Part shown: piece by piece, positions 56,885 through 64,000 of the stretch
How the letters are laid out: each line of letters starts with the position of its first letter
Numbering within the stretch: the first letter of the stretch is position 1
NCBI GenBank assembly: GCA_905478765.1
Contig: CAJQJY010000006.1
Coordinates: 62,001-126,000, forward strand
Reading direction: 5' to 3'
Source of the DNA: an uncultured Flavobacteriales bacterium
GTDB lineage: Bacteria > Bacteroidota > Bacteroidia > Flavobacteriales > BACL11
DNA: 64,000 bases
Notes under the pieces: generated by a model
Told to the model about the DNA's origin: nothing
Database searches by the model: none
Seen by the model: only the letters and a program-made list of their open reading frames with translations
Program-made: the position numbers and the translations under genes

Positions 56885-58630
56885 TTGGATATCATTCAAT
56901 TATTACCAGATCATGTAGCTAATCAAATTGCAGCCGGAGAAGTAATTCAAAGGCCAGCATCAGCTGTAAAAGAAATGCTAGAAAATGCATTGGATGCAGG
57001 AGGATCTGAAATAAAATTATTCGTAAAAGACGCAGGGAAAACACTTTTGCAAGTAGTCGATAATGGATGTGGAATGAGCGAAACAGATGTTAGAATGTGT
57101 TTTGAACGCCATGCAACATCAAAAATTAAATCAGCAGATGATTTATTTGAAATACAAACTATGGGATTTAGAGGAGAGGCAATGGCGTCAATTGCTGCTA
57201 TTGCTCATGTTGAAGTCAACACAAAGTTGACATCTAAAGAATTTGGAACTCATTTAATCATTGAAGGAAGTGAAATAAAAACACATGATGATTGTGCAAC
57301 AGCTAATGGAACATCAATAAAAGTTAAAAACCTTTTTTATAATGTTCCAGCAAGGAGAAATTTCTTAAAATCTGATAAAGTTGAGATGCGACATATAACT
57401 GAGGAATTCACAAGAGTATCACTAGCAAATCCGAATGTAAAAATGCAAATGTTTCATAACAATAACGAGATTTTTCATCTTCCAATAATTAATTTCAGAC
57501 AAAGGATAGTTAATATTATTGGTGGTAAAAAAAATGAAAATTTAGTACCAATTGAAGAAGAAACTACTGTTGTTAAAATTGATGGATTTGTAGGAAAACC
57601 AGAGTCTGCAAAAAGAACAAGAGGTGAACAATACTTTTTCGTAAATGGTCGATTCATAAAAAGTAACTATTTAAATCATGCAGTTAGTAAGGCATTTGAA
57701 GAATTGATTCCTCATAATTACTTCCCATCTTATTTTATTAATTTAGATATTGATCCAAAATTAATTGACATCAATATTCATCCTACAAAAACGGAAGTAA
57801 AGTTTGAAGATGAACAAGCAATTTATGCAATTATTAGAGCTTGTGTAAAACGATCATTAGGCGCTTACAATATTGCTCCAACTCTTGATTTTTCTCAAGA
57901 AATTTCATTTGACTTAGAAGATAAACAAACAACAATAAAAGAACCAACAATTAAGGTTGATTCATCTTACAATCCCTTCGAAAATAAAAGCGAAAACCAA
58001 CCAAAACAAACAGAGGGAAAAGCAGAAGAAGAATGGGAAACTCTTTCTTTTGAAGAAAATTTTGTTCCAGAATTCGAAAATACTGATTTGCAACAGATAG
58101 GAAACCATTTTATAGCTGTGCCAAATTCTAATGGGTTGCTTTTAATACACCAAAGAAGAGCACACAAAAGAATCCTATTCGAATATTTCACAAAGGTTTT
58201 AAATAGCAACAAAGGACAATCTCAACAATTATTATTTCCCAAAGAAATTGAATTGAATAAATCAGAAATTGAAATAATTACCTATATGACTGATGAATTG
58301 AAGAAAGTTGGATTTAATTTTGAGGTAAAAGAAAACCACATTTCAATAAGCGGAATTCCTCCAGAATGCCAAGAGGAAAACTTGCAATTTGTAATTGAAA
58401 ATTTAATTGAACAACATAAAAATTCAGAAGATTTACTAACTGAACAACAAAATACTTTAGCAGTTTCACTTGCAACTTCTCTTGCTATAAATGAAGTAAA
58501 AAAGTTAAGATCTGAAGAAATGATTGGTTTAAAAAATGAATTGCTAAAATGCGACATACCAAGCGTTTGCCCAATTGGAAGACGAACAATGATCAATTTA
58601 AAAACTGCTGATTTAGAAAAATACTTTTAA
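56885..58630 (+). CDS. mutL: DNA mismatch repair protein MutL
   Basis: The 581-residue protein starts (TTG) DIIQLLPDHVANQIAAGEVIQRP and has the GHKL ATPase motifs ENALDAGG, DNGCGM, RHATSKI and GFRGEAMASIAAI, then the transducer domain and a C-terminal dimerisation domain. The TTG at 56885 is chosen because homologues begin here; the earlier frame start lies inside the upstream gene. The C-terminal endonuclease motifs look eroded: the DQHxAHxR box reads IHQRRAHKRILFE and the CPHGRP-type box reads CPIGRR. MutL couples mismatch recognition by MutS to strand incision and removal. Confidence 0.93.
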   Translation: MDIIQLLPDHVANQIAAGEVIQRPASAVKEMLENALDAGGSEIKLFVKDAGKTLLQVVDNGCGMSETDVRMCFERHATSKIKSADDLFEIQTMGFRGEAMASIAAIAHVEVNTKLTSKEFGTHLIIEGSEIKTHDDCATANGTSIKVKNLFYNVPARRNFLKSDKVEMRHITEEFTRVSLANPNVKMQMFHNNNEIFHLPIINFRQRIVNIIGGKKNENLVPIEEETTVVKIDGFVGKPESAKRTRGEQYFFVNGRFIKSNYLNHAVSKAFEELIPHNYFPSYFINLDIDPKLIDINIHPTKTEVKFEDEQAIYAIIRACVKRSLGAYNIAPTLDFSQEISFDLEDKQTTIKEPTIKVDSSYNPFENKSENQPKQTEGKAEEEWETLSFEENFVPEFENTDLQQIGNHFIAVPNSNGLLLIHQRRAHKRILFEYFTKVLNSNKGQSQQLLFPKEIELNKSEIEIITYMTDELKKVGFNFEVKENHISISGIPPECQEENLQFVIENLIEQHKNSEDLLTEQQNTLAVSLATSLAINEVKKLRSEEMIGLKNELLKCDIPSVCPIGRRTMINLKTADLEKYF

Positions 58631-58631
58631 C

Positions 58632-59369
58632 ATGTACAGACCAACATCATTTAGAGAATTACCAGAAATAATTAAGAACCTATTAATTATAAATGGACTA
58701 TTATTCTTTGCAACTATTTCTTTAGAAAGTTATGGGATTGACCTTACACAGCTTTTAGGTTTACATCAGTTTCAGTCAGAAGATTTTATGCCTCATCAAT
58801 TGATTACGCATTTCTTTATGCACGGAAATTTTACTCATTTATTCTTCAATATGTTTGCTCTTTGGATGTTCGGTAAAATTCTGGAAAATGTATGGGGAGC
58901 TAAACGATTTCTTATTTATTACATAATAACAGCTTTAGGAGCTGCCGCACTTCACTTAGGAGTTAGTCAGTATGAAATAATGAGTTTGCAATCGCAAATT
59001 AACCCTTCAGATCTAAATATTTTACTAGAAAACGGAAGAAATGTTTTGGAAGGCAATCAAAACTACACTAATGCTTTAATGGGAAAATTAAATCTATTAA
59101 TTAACACCCCAACTGTTGGTGCATCAGGAGCTGTTTTTGGTATTCTATTAGCATTTGGAATGTTGTTCCCTAATACACTCCTATACATCTACTTTGCTAT
59201 TCCTATAAAAGCAAAATATTTTGTAATGATTTATGGAGCATTAGAGCTATATTTAGGATTAAGCAATAATCCAGCTGACAATGTTGCTCACTTTGCACAC
59301 TTAGGAGGAATGCTTTTTGGCTTTATATTATTAAAATATTGGCAAAAAGATAGAAATACATTTTATTAA
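58632..59369 (+). CDS. Rhomboid family intramembrane serine protease (first of two)
   Basis: The 245-residue membrane protein has the rhomboid core: ITHFFMHGNFTHLFFNMFALWMFG, the catalytic serine S165 in TVGASGAVFG and the catalytic histidine H223 in VAHFAHLGGMLFG. It cleaves transmembrane helices; substrates are unknown. It starts one base after the mutL stop and overlaps the second rhomboid gene by one base. An insertion of about 40 residues (SQYEIMSLQSQINPSDLNI onward) lies between two of its membrane segments. Confidence 0.93.
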   Translation: MYRPTSFRELPEIIKNLLIINGLLFFATISLESYGIDLTQLLGLHQFQSEDFMPHQLITHFFMHGNFTHLFFNMFALWMFGKILENVWGAKRFLIYYIITALGAAALHLGVSQYEIMSLQSQINPSDLNILLENGRNVLEGNQNYTNALMGKLNLLINTPTVGASGAVFGILLAFGMLFPNTLLYIYFAIPIKAKYFVMIYGALELYLGLSNNPADNVAHFAHLGGMLFGFILLKYWQKDRNTFY

Positions 59370-60247
59370 TGGATAATATTTTAAATAATCTAAAACACGA
59401 ATTTAAGAAAGGTACTATCTTAAATAAACTCATCTATATTAATGTAGGGATGTTTTTATTATTCAGCATATTAGGAGTTATATCTTTTATGTTTCAGTTT
59501 GATATTTCCCCATTATTAAACAAACTTTACTTACCAGCAGAAAATAGCAGGCTTATCAGTCAGCCATGGACTTTCATTACTTATATGTTTTTACATAGTG
59601 GGTTTATGCACCTTTTATTTAACATGTTGTGGCTGCATTTTGGCGGAAAAATATTTTTGCAATACTTACATCCAAAACAACTTTTAAGCACTTATATTCT
59701 AGGAGGATTTAGTGGTGGATTACTTTTCATAATTGCATACAATTACATACCCTCTTTACAAGGACACCTTTATGGATCACAAGCTTTGGGAGCATCAGCT
59801 TCAGTACTAGCAATTATTGTTGCAATTGCAACTTACACGCCCAATTATAGCGTTCAGTTTCCATTTATAGGGTTTGTAAAACTAAAACACATTGCAATCT
59901 TTAGTGTCGCTTTGGATATCATCAGCATTCCTAAAGGAAATACTGGAGGACATATAGCGCATATTGGAGGAGCTATTTTCGGATATATCTACATTAAACA
60001 GTTACAAAAAGGAAATGATTTTAGTACAGGTTTTTCTAACTTCCTTGAAAGGCTATTCAACACTTTTAAAAATAAAAGTAAACTAAAAACGGTACATAAA
60101 AGAGCTAGAACTGATTATGAGTTTAACGCAGGAAAATCAGCTCAACAAAAAGAGATTGACAAGGTTTTAGAGAAAATCTCAAAATCAGGATATGAAAGCT
60201 TAAGTAAAAAAGAAAAAGCAACACTATTTAGTGCGAGTAAAAAATAG
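59369..60247 (+). CDS. Rhomboid family protease with C-terminal DUF6576-like extension (second of two)
   Basis: The 292-residue protein has the rhomboid core with ITYMFLHSGFMHLLFNMLWLHFGG, the active serine S143 in LGASASVLAI and the active histidine in GGHIAHIGGAIFG. After the last membrane segment comes a basic linker and a short helical motif (EIDKVLEKISKSGYESLSKKE) that recalls the DUF6576 tail of Bacteroidota rhomboids. Both active residues are present. It follows the other rhomboid in a one-base overlap and the EEP-family gene starts directly after its stop. Confidence 0.92.
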   Translation: MDNILNNLKHEFKKGTILNKLIYINVGMFLLFSILGVISFMFQFDISPLLNKLYLPAENSRLISQPWTFITYMFLHSGFMHLLFNMLWLHFGGKIFLQYLHPKQLLSTYILGGFSGGLLFIIAYNYIPSLQGHLYGSQALGASASVLAIIVAIATYTPNYSVQFPFIGFVKLKHIAIFSVALDIISIPKGNTGGHIAHIGGAIFGYIYIKQLQKGNDFSTGFSNFLERLFNTFKNKSKLKTVHKRARTDYEFNAGKSAQQKEIDKVLEKISKSGYESLSKKEKATLFSASKK

Positions 60248-61297
60248 ATGAAAGGGTTATCATTAATTAACAAGTTACTTTATTTGATAAACTCCCTGAG
60301 TTTATTTACACTACTACTCTCCTATTTATCTCCATTTATAAGCCCAACTATATTTTGGCCTATCTCATTTATTGGCTTATTATTTCCAATTTTATATCTA
60401 GTTAATTTGGCTTTTTTTATCTACTGGATTATTGGATTTAAAAAACCTATGTGGGCAAATCTTATTATTCTTTTATTAGGAATAGGAAATATTGGAGCAT
60501 ATTTCGGAACAAACCCTGATGCTACATCATCAAAAAAAAATACGAAAATATTATCCTATAACGTAAGGCTCTTTAACAGATATGAATGGTTAGAAAAACC
60601 GAATGTGAAAGAAGATATTTTTAGTTTTTTTAAAGAAGAAAATCCTGATATTTTGTGCATACAAGAATTTTATAGTCCCAATGAAATTCCAGACTTAAAC
60701 TATCCTTACAGACATATAGGATTGCAAAGTAAAACGAGCCAATGGCATATGGCTATTTACAGCAAACACACTCAGATAAAAAAGAAAACTGTAAGCATAA
60801 AAGGGGAACGGATGAACAACACTTGTATCTATTCTGATATGATAATAAATGAAGATACAGTTAGAGTTTACAACATACATCTAGCTAGCAATTGGTTTAA
60901 AAATACTGACTATTCATTTATTCAAAATCCACAGAAAGCAAAAATAAAAGAAGGAATTATTGGAATTACAAAAAGAATGAAAAGCAGTTTTATTAAGAGA
61001 GCTGAAGAAGTAGAAATAATAAAACAGCACATGGCCAATTGCACTTATCCGATTATAGTTTGTGGAGATTTTAATGACACTCCTCTCTCCTATGCATACA
61101 ACTCAATAAAAGGAGATTTGAGTGATGCATTTAGAATATCAGGAAAAGGAATTGGTAATAGTTTTGTGAAAATTCCAGCTTTAAGAATTGACTACATTTT
61201 GCATGACAATGAACTAAAGAGTATCAATTACCAAAAGCACAAACAAGTCCTTTCTGATCATTATGCTGTAAGTTGCGAAATTGAAATTGGAAATTAG
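60248..61297 (+). CDS. Membrane-anchored endonuclease/exonuclease/phosphatase family protein
   Basis: The 349-residue protein has three N-terminal membrane segments (about residues 5-85) and an EEP domain: KILSYNVRLFNRYEW (metal-ligand asparagine), ILCIQEF (catalytic glutamate), VYNIHLASNWF, IIVCGDFNDTPLSYAY and DYILHD...SDHYAVSCEI. The fold covers DNases, sphingomyelinases and inositol phosphatases; the substrate is unknown. Its catalytic domain should face the periplasm if the odd number of segments holds. It follows the rhomboid pair without a gap. Confidence 0.88.
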   Translation: MKGLSLINKLLYLINSLSLFTLLLSYLSPFISPTIFWPISFIGLLFPILYLVNLAFFIYWIIGFKKPMWANLIILLLGIGNIGAYFGTNPDATSSKKNTKILSYNVRLFNRYEWLEKPNVKEDIFSFFKEENPDILCIQEFYSPNEIPDLNYPYRHIGLQSKTSQWHMAIYSKHTQIKKKTVSIKGERMNNTCIYSDMIINEDTVRVYNIHLASNWFKNTDYSFIQNPQKAKIKEGIIGITKRMKSSFIKRAEEVEIIKQHMANCTYPIIVCGDFNDTPLSYAYNSIKGDLSDAFRISGKGIGNSFVKIPALRIDYILHDNELKSINYQKHKQVLSDHYAVSCEIEIGN

Positions 61298-61360
61298 TCT
61301 AAATATTTTAGTATTTAAATATCAGAGTAAAAACTAACAACTAATTATTATCTTTACCCC

Positions 61361-62053
61361 ATGCAACTATTCTTCACAGCAAACCCAGAGAGCGAAATTG
61401 TTCTTTCCAAGGAGGAAAGCAAGCATGCTACTAAAGTTTTAAGAAAAAAAGAAGGGGACATACTTAACTTTACTGACGGAAAAGGTGGTTTTTACAAAGC
61501 TGAAATAACAGTAGCTGATACTAAAAAATGCAGGCTGCAAATTATTAGTAGCGAACAAAAACCAAAACAACACAACTACCATTTACACATTGCTATTGCT
61601 CCAACAAAAAACATGGATAGGTACGAGTGGTTTTTGGAAAAAGCAACTGAAATTGGTATAGATGAAATTACCCCTATTATTTGTGAACGCTCTGAGAGAA
61701 AAGTAATTAAAGCAGAAAGATGCAACAGAATTTTACTTTCTGCTATGAAACAATCCTTAAAATTGCATTTACCAAAACTGAATGAAACAATTACATTAAA
61801 AGACTTTTTAAAACAAGATTTTGAAGGAAATAAATACATTGCTCATTGTGGAGATGGAGAGAAAACAAAATTAAGAAAAGAAGAAAAAGCAAATAAAACT
61901 ACAGTTTTGATAGGGCCTGAAGGCGACTTCTCTGCTGGGGAAATTGAACTGGCTTTGCAAAACCAATTTAAAACAACAAGTTTGGGGACAAGTAGATTGC
62001 GTACAGAAACAGCAGGGCTAGTAGCTGTCCATACTATAAATTTAAAATACTAG
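61361..62053 (+). CDS. rsmE: 16S rRNA (uracil(1498)-N(3))-methyltransferase
   Basis: The 230-residue SPOUT-fold protein has an N-terminal PUA-like domain (EESKHATKVLRKKEGDILNFTDGKGGFYKAEI) and the C-terminal knot motifs KNMDRYEWFLEKATEIGIDEI, VLIGPEGDFSAGEIEL and TSLGTSRLRTETAGLVAV. It methylates N3 of U1498 in 16S rRNA. A near-consensus -7 box (TATCTTTA, 61349-61356) ends four bases before the ATG. The DUF4159 gene starts one base after its stop. Confidence 0.96.
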   Translation: MQLFFTANPESEIVLSKEESKHATKVLRKKEGDILNFTDGKGGFYKAEITVADTKKCRLQIISSEQKPKQHNYHLHIAIAPTKNMDRYEWFLEKATEIGIDEITPIICERSERKVIKAERCNRILLSAMKQSLKLHLPKLNETITLKDFLKQDFEGNKYIAHCGDGEKTKLRKEEKANKTTVLIGPEGDFSAGEIELALQNQFKTTSLGTSRLRTETAGLVAVHTINLKY

Positions 62054-62054
62054 A

Positions 62055-62702
62055 ATGAAAAAGCTATTTTTAATATTAATGTCACTTCCAATTCTATTAA
62101 TTGGGCAAAACACTTACCAAATAGCAGTACTTAAATATAATGGTGGAGGTGATTGGTACGCAAATCCTACTGCACTGCCCAACCTTATTGCTTTTGCAAA
62201 CGAGAACATAGGTACTAACATAAAAACTAAACCAGCAACTGTAGAAGTTGGAAGTAGCGCTATTTTTAATTATCCTTATTTACACATGACAGGGCACGGA
62301 AATGTAGTATTCAATTCCAGTGAAGCTGAGAATTTACGCACTTACCTTTTAGCAGGCGGCTTCCTACATATAGATGATAATTACGGAATGGATGCTTTTG
62401 TTCGTACAGAAATAAGAAAAGTTTTTCCTGAAACTGATTTAGTTGAACTTCCAACTAATCATCCTATTTTTCATGGGAAATATGAGTTTCCTAATGGCTT
62501 ACCAAAAATCCATGAGCATGATGCAAGTCCTGCTAAAGCTTATGCAATAATTGTTGATGGGCGTTTAGTTTGTCTTTACACTTTTGAATCAGATATTGGT
62601 GATGGTTGGGAAGATGCAGAGGTCCATAATGACAGTGATCATATAAGACAAAAAGCACTACAAATGGGAGCAAATATTTTGGAGTATGTGTTCTCTAACT
62701 AA
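62055..62702 (+). CDS. DUF4159 family exported protein
   Basis: The 215-residue protein has a signal peptide (KKLFLILMSLPILLIGQN) and a DUF4159 domain: VLKYNGGGDWYANPTALPNLIAFANENI, YPYLHMTGHGNVVFN, LRTYLLAGGFLHIDDNYGMDAF and the late YTFESDIGDGWEDAEVHND. The fold resembles glutamine-amidotransferase-like domains, but no function is established. It is co-oriented with rsmE (one-base gap), and its stop overlaps the stop of the YbbR-like gene on the other strand. Confidence 0.88.
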   Translation: MKKLFLILMSLPILLIGQNTYQIAVLKYNGGGDWYANPTALPNLIAFANENIGTNIKTKPATVEVGSSAIFNYPYLHMTGHGNVVFNSSEAENLRTYLLAGGFLHIDDNYGMDAFVRTEIRKVFPETDLVELPTNHPIFHGKYEFPNGLPKIHEHDASPAKAYAIIVDGRLVCLYTFESDIGDGWEDAEVHNDSDHIRQKALQMGANILEYVFSN

Positions 62703-63682
62703 TCTTTAATCAACAAAAACTCAACTTCTTGCGGATAGAGACGCTCAAGTTTCACAAAAGACGGCAGGTTATTTATCTGTACTTTTAATCTTTTGGTGTT
62801 TTCATCTAGTTCAGATGCATCAACTGTAATTTTTAAAAAATCTGTTTTTAAGAAATTATACTTGCTCTTTGGCAAGCGAATAGTAGCACTAATCTCATTA
62901 GGAAACAACTTCAATGTATAACCTTTTTTAAGATTTTCGACTTTAACTTTTTGAGTCATTTTCTGCTCAATAAACTGCTCAACATTTATGGTTACACTTA
63001 ATTCCGTTTCTTTAGTTTGTAATCCTTCAGGAATTATCAAATCAACTTTAATACTAGTATTCTCAAAAACATTATCAATTTTTAAAAGTTCAGTGGAAAT
63101 TTCAGTTAATGAATCTAATACATTTTGATCTCCATAAATCGTGATTTTTTCAGGATTTAACTGGATTTCTGATGACAACCAATATTCGCTTTTTAAAGTA
63201 ATATCATCAAACAACTTTATAGGTACTTCTTTTTTTGTTTTATTAGCAAAAGGAACAATTAATCGTTCAGGACTTAAATCCATTATTTCCATTGAACTTC
63301 CTAAAATCTTAGCTACTTTTTCTCTTTTTGAATTTAAAATCCAAAATAAATTCTTACCATTTTTAAAAGGTTTAGAGTTAGCAATTTCATAGTCCAGTTT
63401 TAATGTCTTGAAATTAAAAAAATGATAAAAAACAATTGAGAATCCTGGAGCTTTTACCCTAGCTTCTATAAAATCAATTGGGGGATTAATCTCAACTAAA
63501 TCAACAGGGTAATTCTTGTAATTTACAGTAACGGAAAGAGTTGTTTCGTGTGTTTTTGAAAGCATACTCAAGAACCAAAAGGAGAAGGAAATAAAAAGAA
63601 AAAGTGAATAAGTATTGAACTTCTTATTTTTTGCAACTGACTTAAAAAAATGAGCTATTGATTTTTTTAAGTTGCTAGACAT
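62699..63682 (-). CDS. YbbR/CdaR-like protein
   Basis: The 327-residue protein has one N-terminal membrane segment (TYSLFLFISFSFWFLSML) followed by repeated YbbR-like beta domains (HETTLSVTVNYKNYPVDL, ISPERL-type LSPERLIVPFANKTKKEVPI, NPEKITIYGDQNVLDSLTEI). In Firmicutes CdaR, a YbbR protein, regulates c-di-AMP synthesis by CdaA; no cdaA gene is seen here, so only the family is called. Its ATG overlaps the yajC stop by one base, the common yajC-ybbR order of Bacteroidota. Confidence 0.85.
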   Translation of the reverse strand: MSSNLKKSIAHFFKSVAKNKKFNTYSLFLFISFSFWFLSMLSKTHETTLSVTVNYKNYPVDLVEINPPIDFIEARVKAPGFSIVFYHFFNFKTLKLDYEIANSKPFKNGKNLFWILNSKREKVAKILGSSMEIMDLSPERLIVPFANKTKKEVPIKLFDDITLKSEYWLSSEIQLNPEKITIYGDQNVLDSLTEISTELLKIDNVFENTSIKVDLIIPEGLQTKETELSVTINVEQFIEQKMTQKVKVENLKKGYTLKLFPNEISATIRLPKSKYNFLKTDFLKITVDASELDENTKRLKVQINNLPSFVKLERLYPQEVEFLLIKD

Positions 63683-63978
63683 TATTTTTGCTCTATACCA
63701 GCATCTCCACTCATTGATACTGCAGTTTTTTCAATTTTCAAAGTATTTCCTCCCATAACCTCAACAATAAAAGTATCTTCTTTTACATCATTAATTTTAC
63801 CATGAATCCCTCCAATAGTAACCACTTTATCACCTTTTTTAAGTGCTGAACGATATTCACGCTCTTTTTTTTGTTTCTTAATTTGAGGACGAATCATAAA
63901 GAAATACATTACGGCAAAAATCATACCGAACATAATTAACGAACTCATACCTGTACCTGCTGCTTGTAATAAAATCAT
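63682..63978 (-). CDS. yajC: Preprotein translocase accessory subunit YajC
   Basis: The 98-residue protein has an N-terminal membrane segment (SSLIMFGMIFAVMYFFMIRP), the PQIKKQKKEREYRSALKKGDKVVTIGGIHGKI core and a C-terminal TLKIEKTAVS strand, all typical of YajC. It associates with SecDF at the inner membrane. It overlaps the YbbR-like gene downstream by one base and starts one base after the stop of an upstream gene cut by the window edge. Confidence 0.95.
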   Translation of the reverse strand: MILLQAAGTGMSSLIMFGMIFAVMYFFMIRPQIKKQKKEREYRSALKKGDKVVTIGGIHGKINDVKEDTFIVEVMGGNTLKIEKTAVSMSGDAGIEQK

Positions 63979-63979
63979 A

Positions 63980-64000
63980 TTATTCTGTTTCTGGAACTAA
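63980..64000 (-). CDS. C-terminal end of an upstream gene, cut by the window edge
   Basis: On the minus strand the last bases read as the codons for L-V-P-E-T-E followed by TAA, one base before the yajC ATG. This fits the end of an operon partner gene; in Bacteroidota a DUF1573 protein is often found here, but six residues cannot show it. Confidence 0.3.
   Translation of the reverse strand, partial: LVPETE

Noticed and set aside
1..64000. CRISPR arrays, tRNA or rRNA genes, insertion sequences, prophage
   Set aside because: No regularly spaced repeats, cloverleaf-like segments, rRNA motifs, transposase motifs or phage structural genes were seen on either strand.

Overview
The window looks like a chromosomal segment of a low-GC (about one third G+C by eye) member of the Bacteroidota, most likely order Flavobacteriales. 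Supporting evidence: genes without Shine-Dalgarno sequences but with many TAnnTTTG boxes (the Bacteroidota -7 promoter element), a type IX secretion sorting tail, bacillithiol synthase BshA, DUF349, DUF4295, DUF4159, DUF6132 and HYC_CC_PP family proteins, and a TonB-dependent receptor with a carboxypeptidase-regulatory-like N-terminus. I see no rRNA, tRNA, CRISPR array, prophage or insertion sequence. Family-level placement is not possible from the sequence alone.

Layout. 1-8642: a truncated cytochrome c biogenesis gene, a DUF2520 protein, a UbiA prenyltransferase, Maf, a two-gene polysaccharide export pair (outer-membrane lipoprotein plus tyrosine autokinase), a PLP trans-sulfuration enzyme and an NhaC antiporter. 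8639-17441: cysteine desulfurase and GlmM on the minus strand; phosphosulfolactate synthase-like protein, DUF368 transporter, AroE, DUF349 protein and UvrB on the plus strand. 17491-25444 (minus): cold-shock protein, FolD, Ffh, RimO, FtsY, DUF4295, bL33, an M1 peptidase, a lipoprotein and bL28. 25499-36684: CinA-like protein, universal stress protein, nucleoside phosphorylase, aquaporin, thioesterase, a split 5'-nucleotidase pair, DnaA, a small phosphatase, an RsmI-like methyltransferase, an FtsB-like protein and an unusual fused methylmalonyl-CoA mutase.

36690-48789 is the accessory heart of the window, all on the minus strand. It holds a metal-related operon (HYC_CC_PP protein, TonB receptor, two heavy-metal-associated proteins, a thioredoxin-like T9SS cargo and an outer-membrane barrel), then a sulfur/persulfide module (methyltransferase, persulfide dioxygenase-rhodanese fusion, TauE exporter, three further rhodanese proteins, one fused to thioredoxin, and DUF6132), then a Crp/Fnr regulator that sits at the end of the ornithine aminotransferase operon. 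Two 16-bp dyads, one perfect, lie at nearly the same place in front of the two sulfur operons and are the likely operators of that regulator.

49370-64000: RlmD, two small membrane proteins coupled to a Sua5-type enzyme, a NagZ/beta-lactamase-like fusion with BshA and CoaE, MutL with eroded endonuclease motifs, two tandem rhomboid proteases, an EEP-family protein, RsmE, DUF4159, a YbbR-like protein and YajC.

Notable points are the MutA-MutB fusion, the regulated sulfur module, -7 boxes inside terminator loops, -7 boxes almost touching start codons, and a shared leader on the bL28 and bL33 genes.
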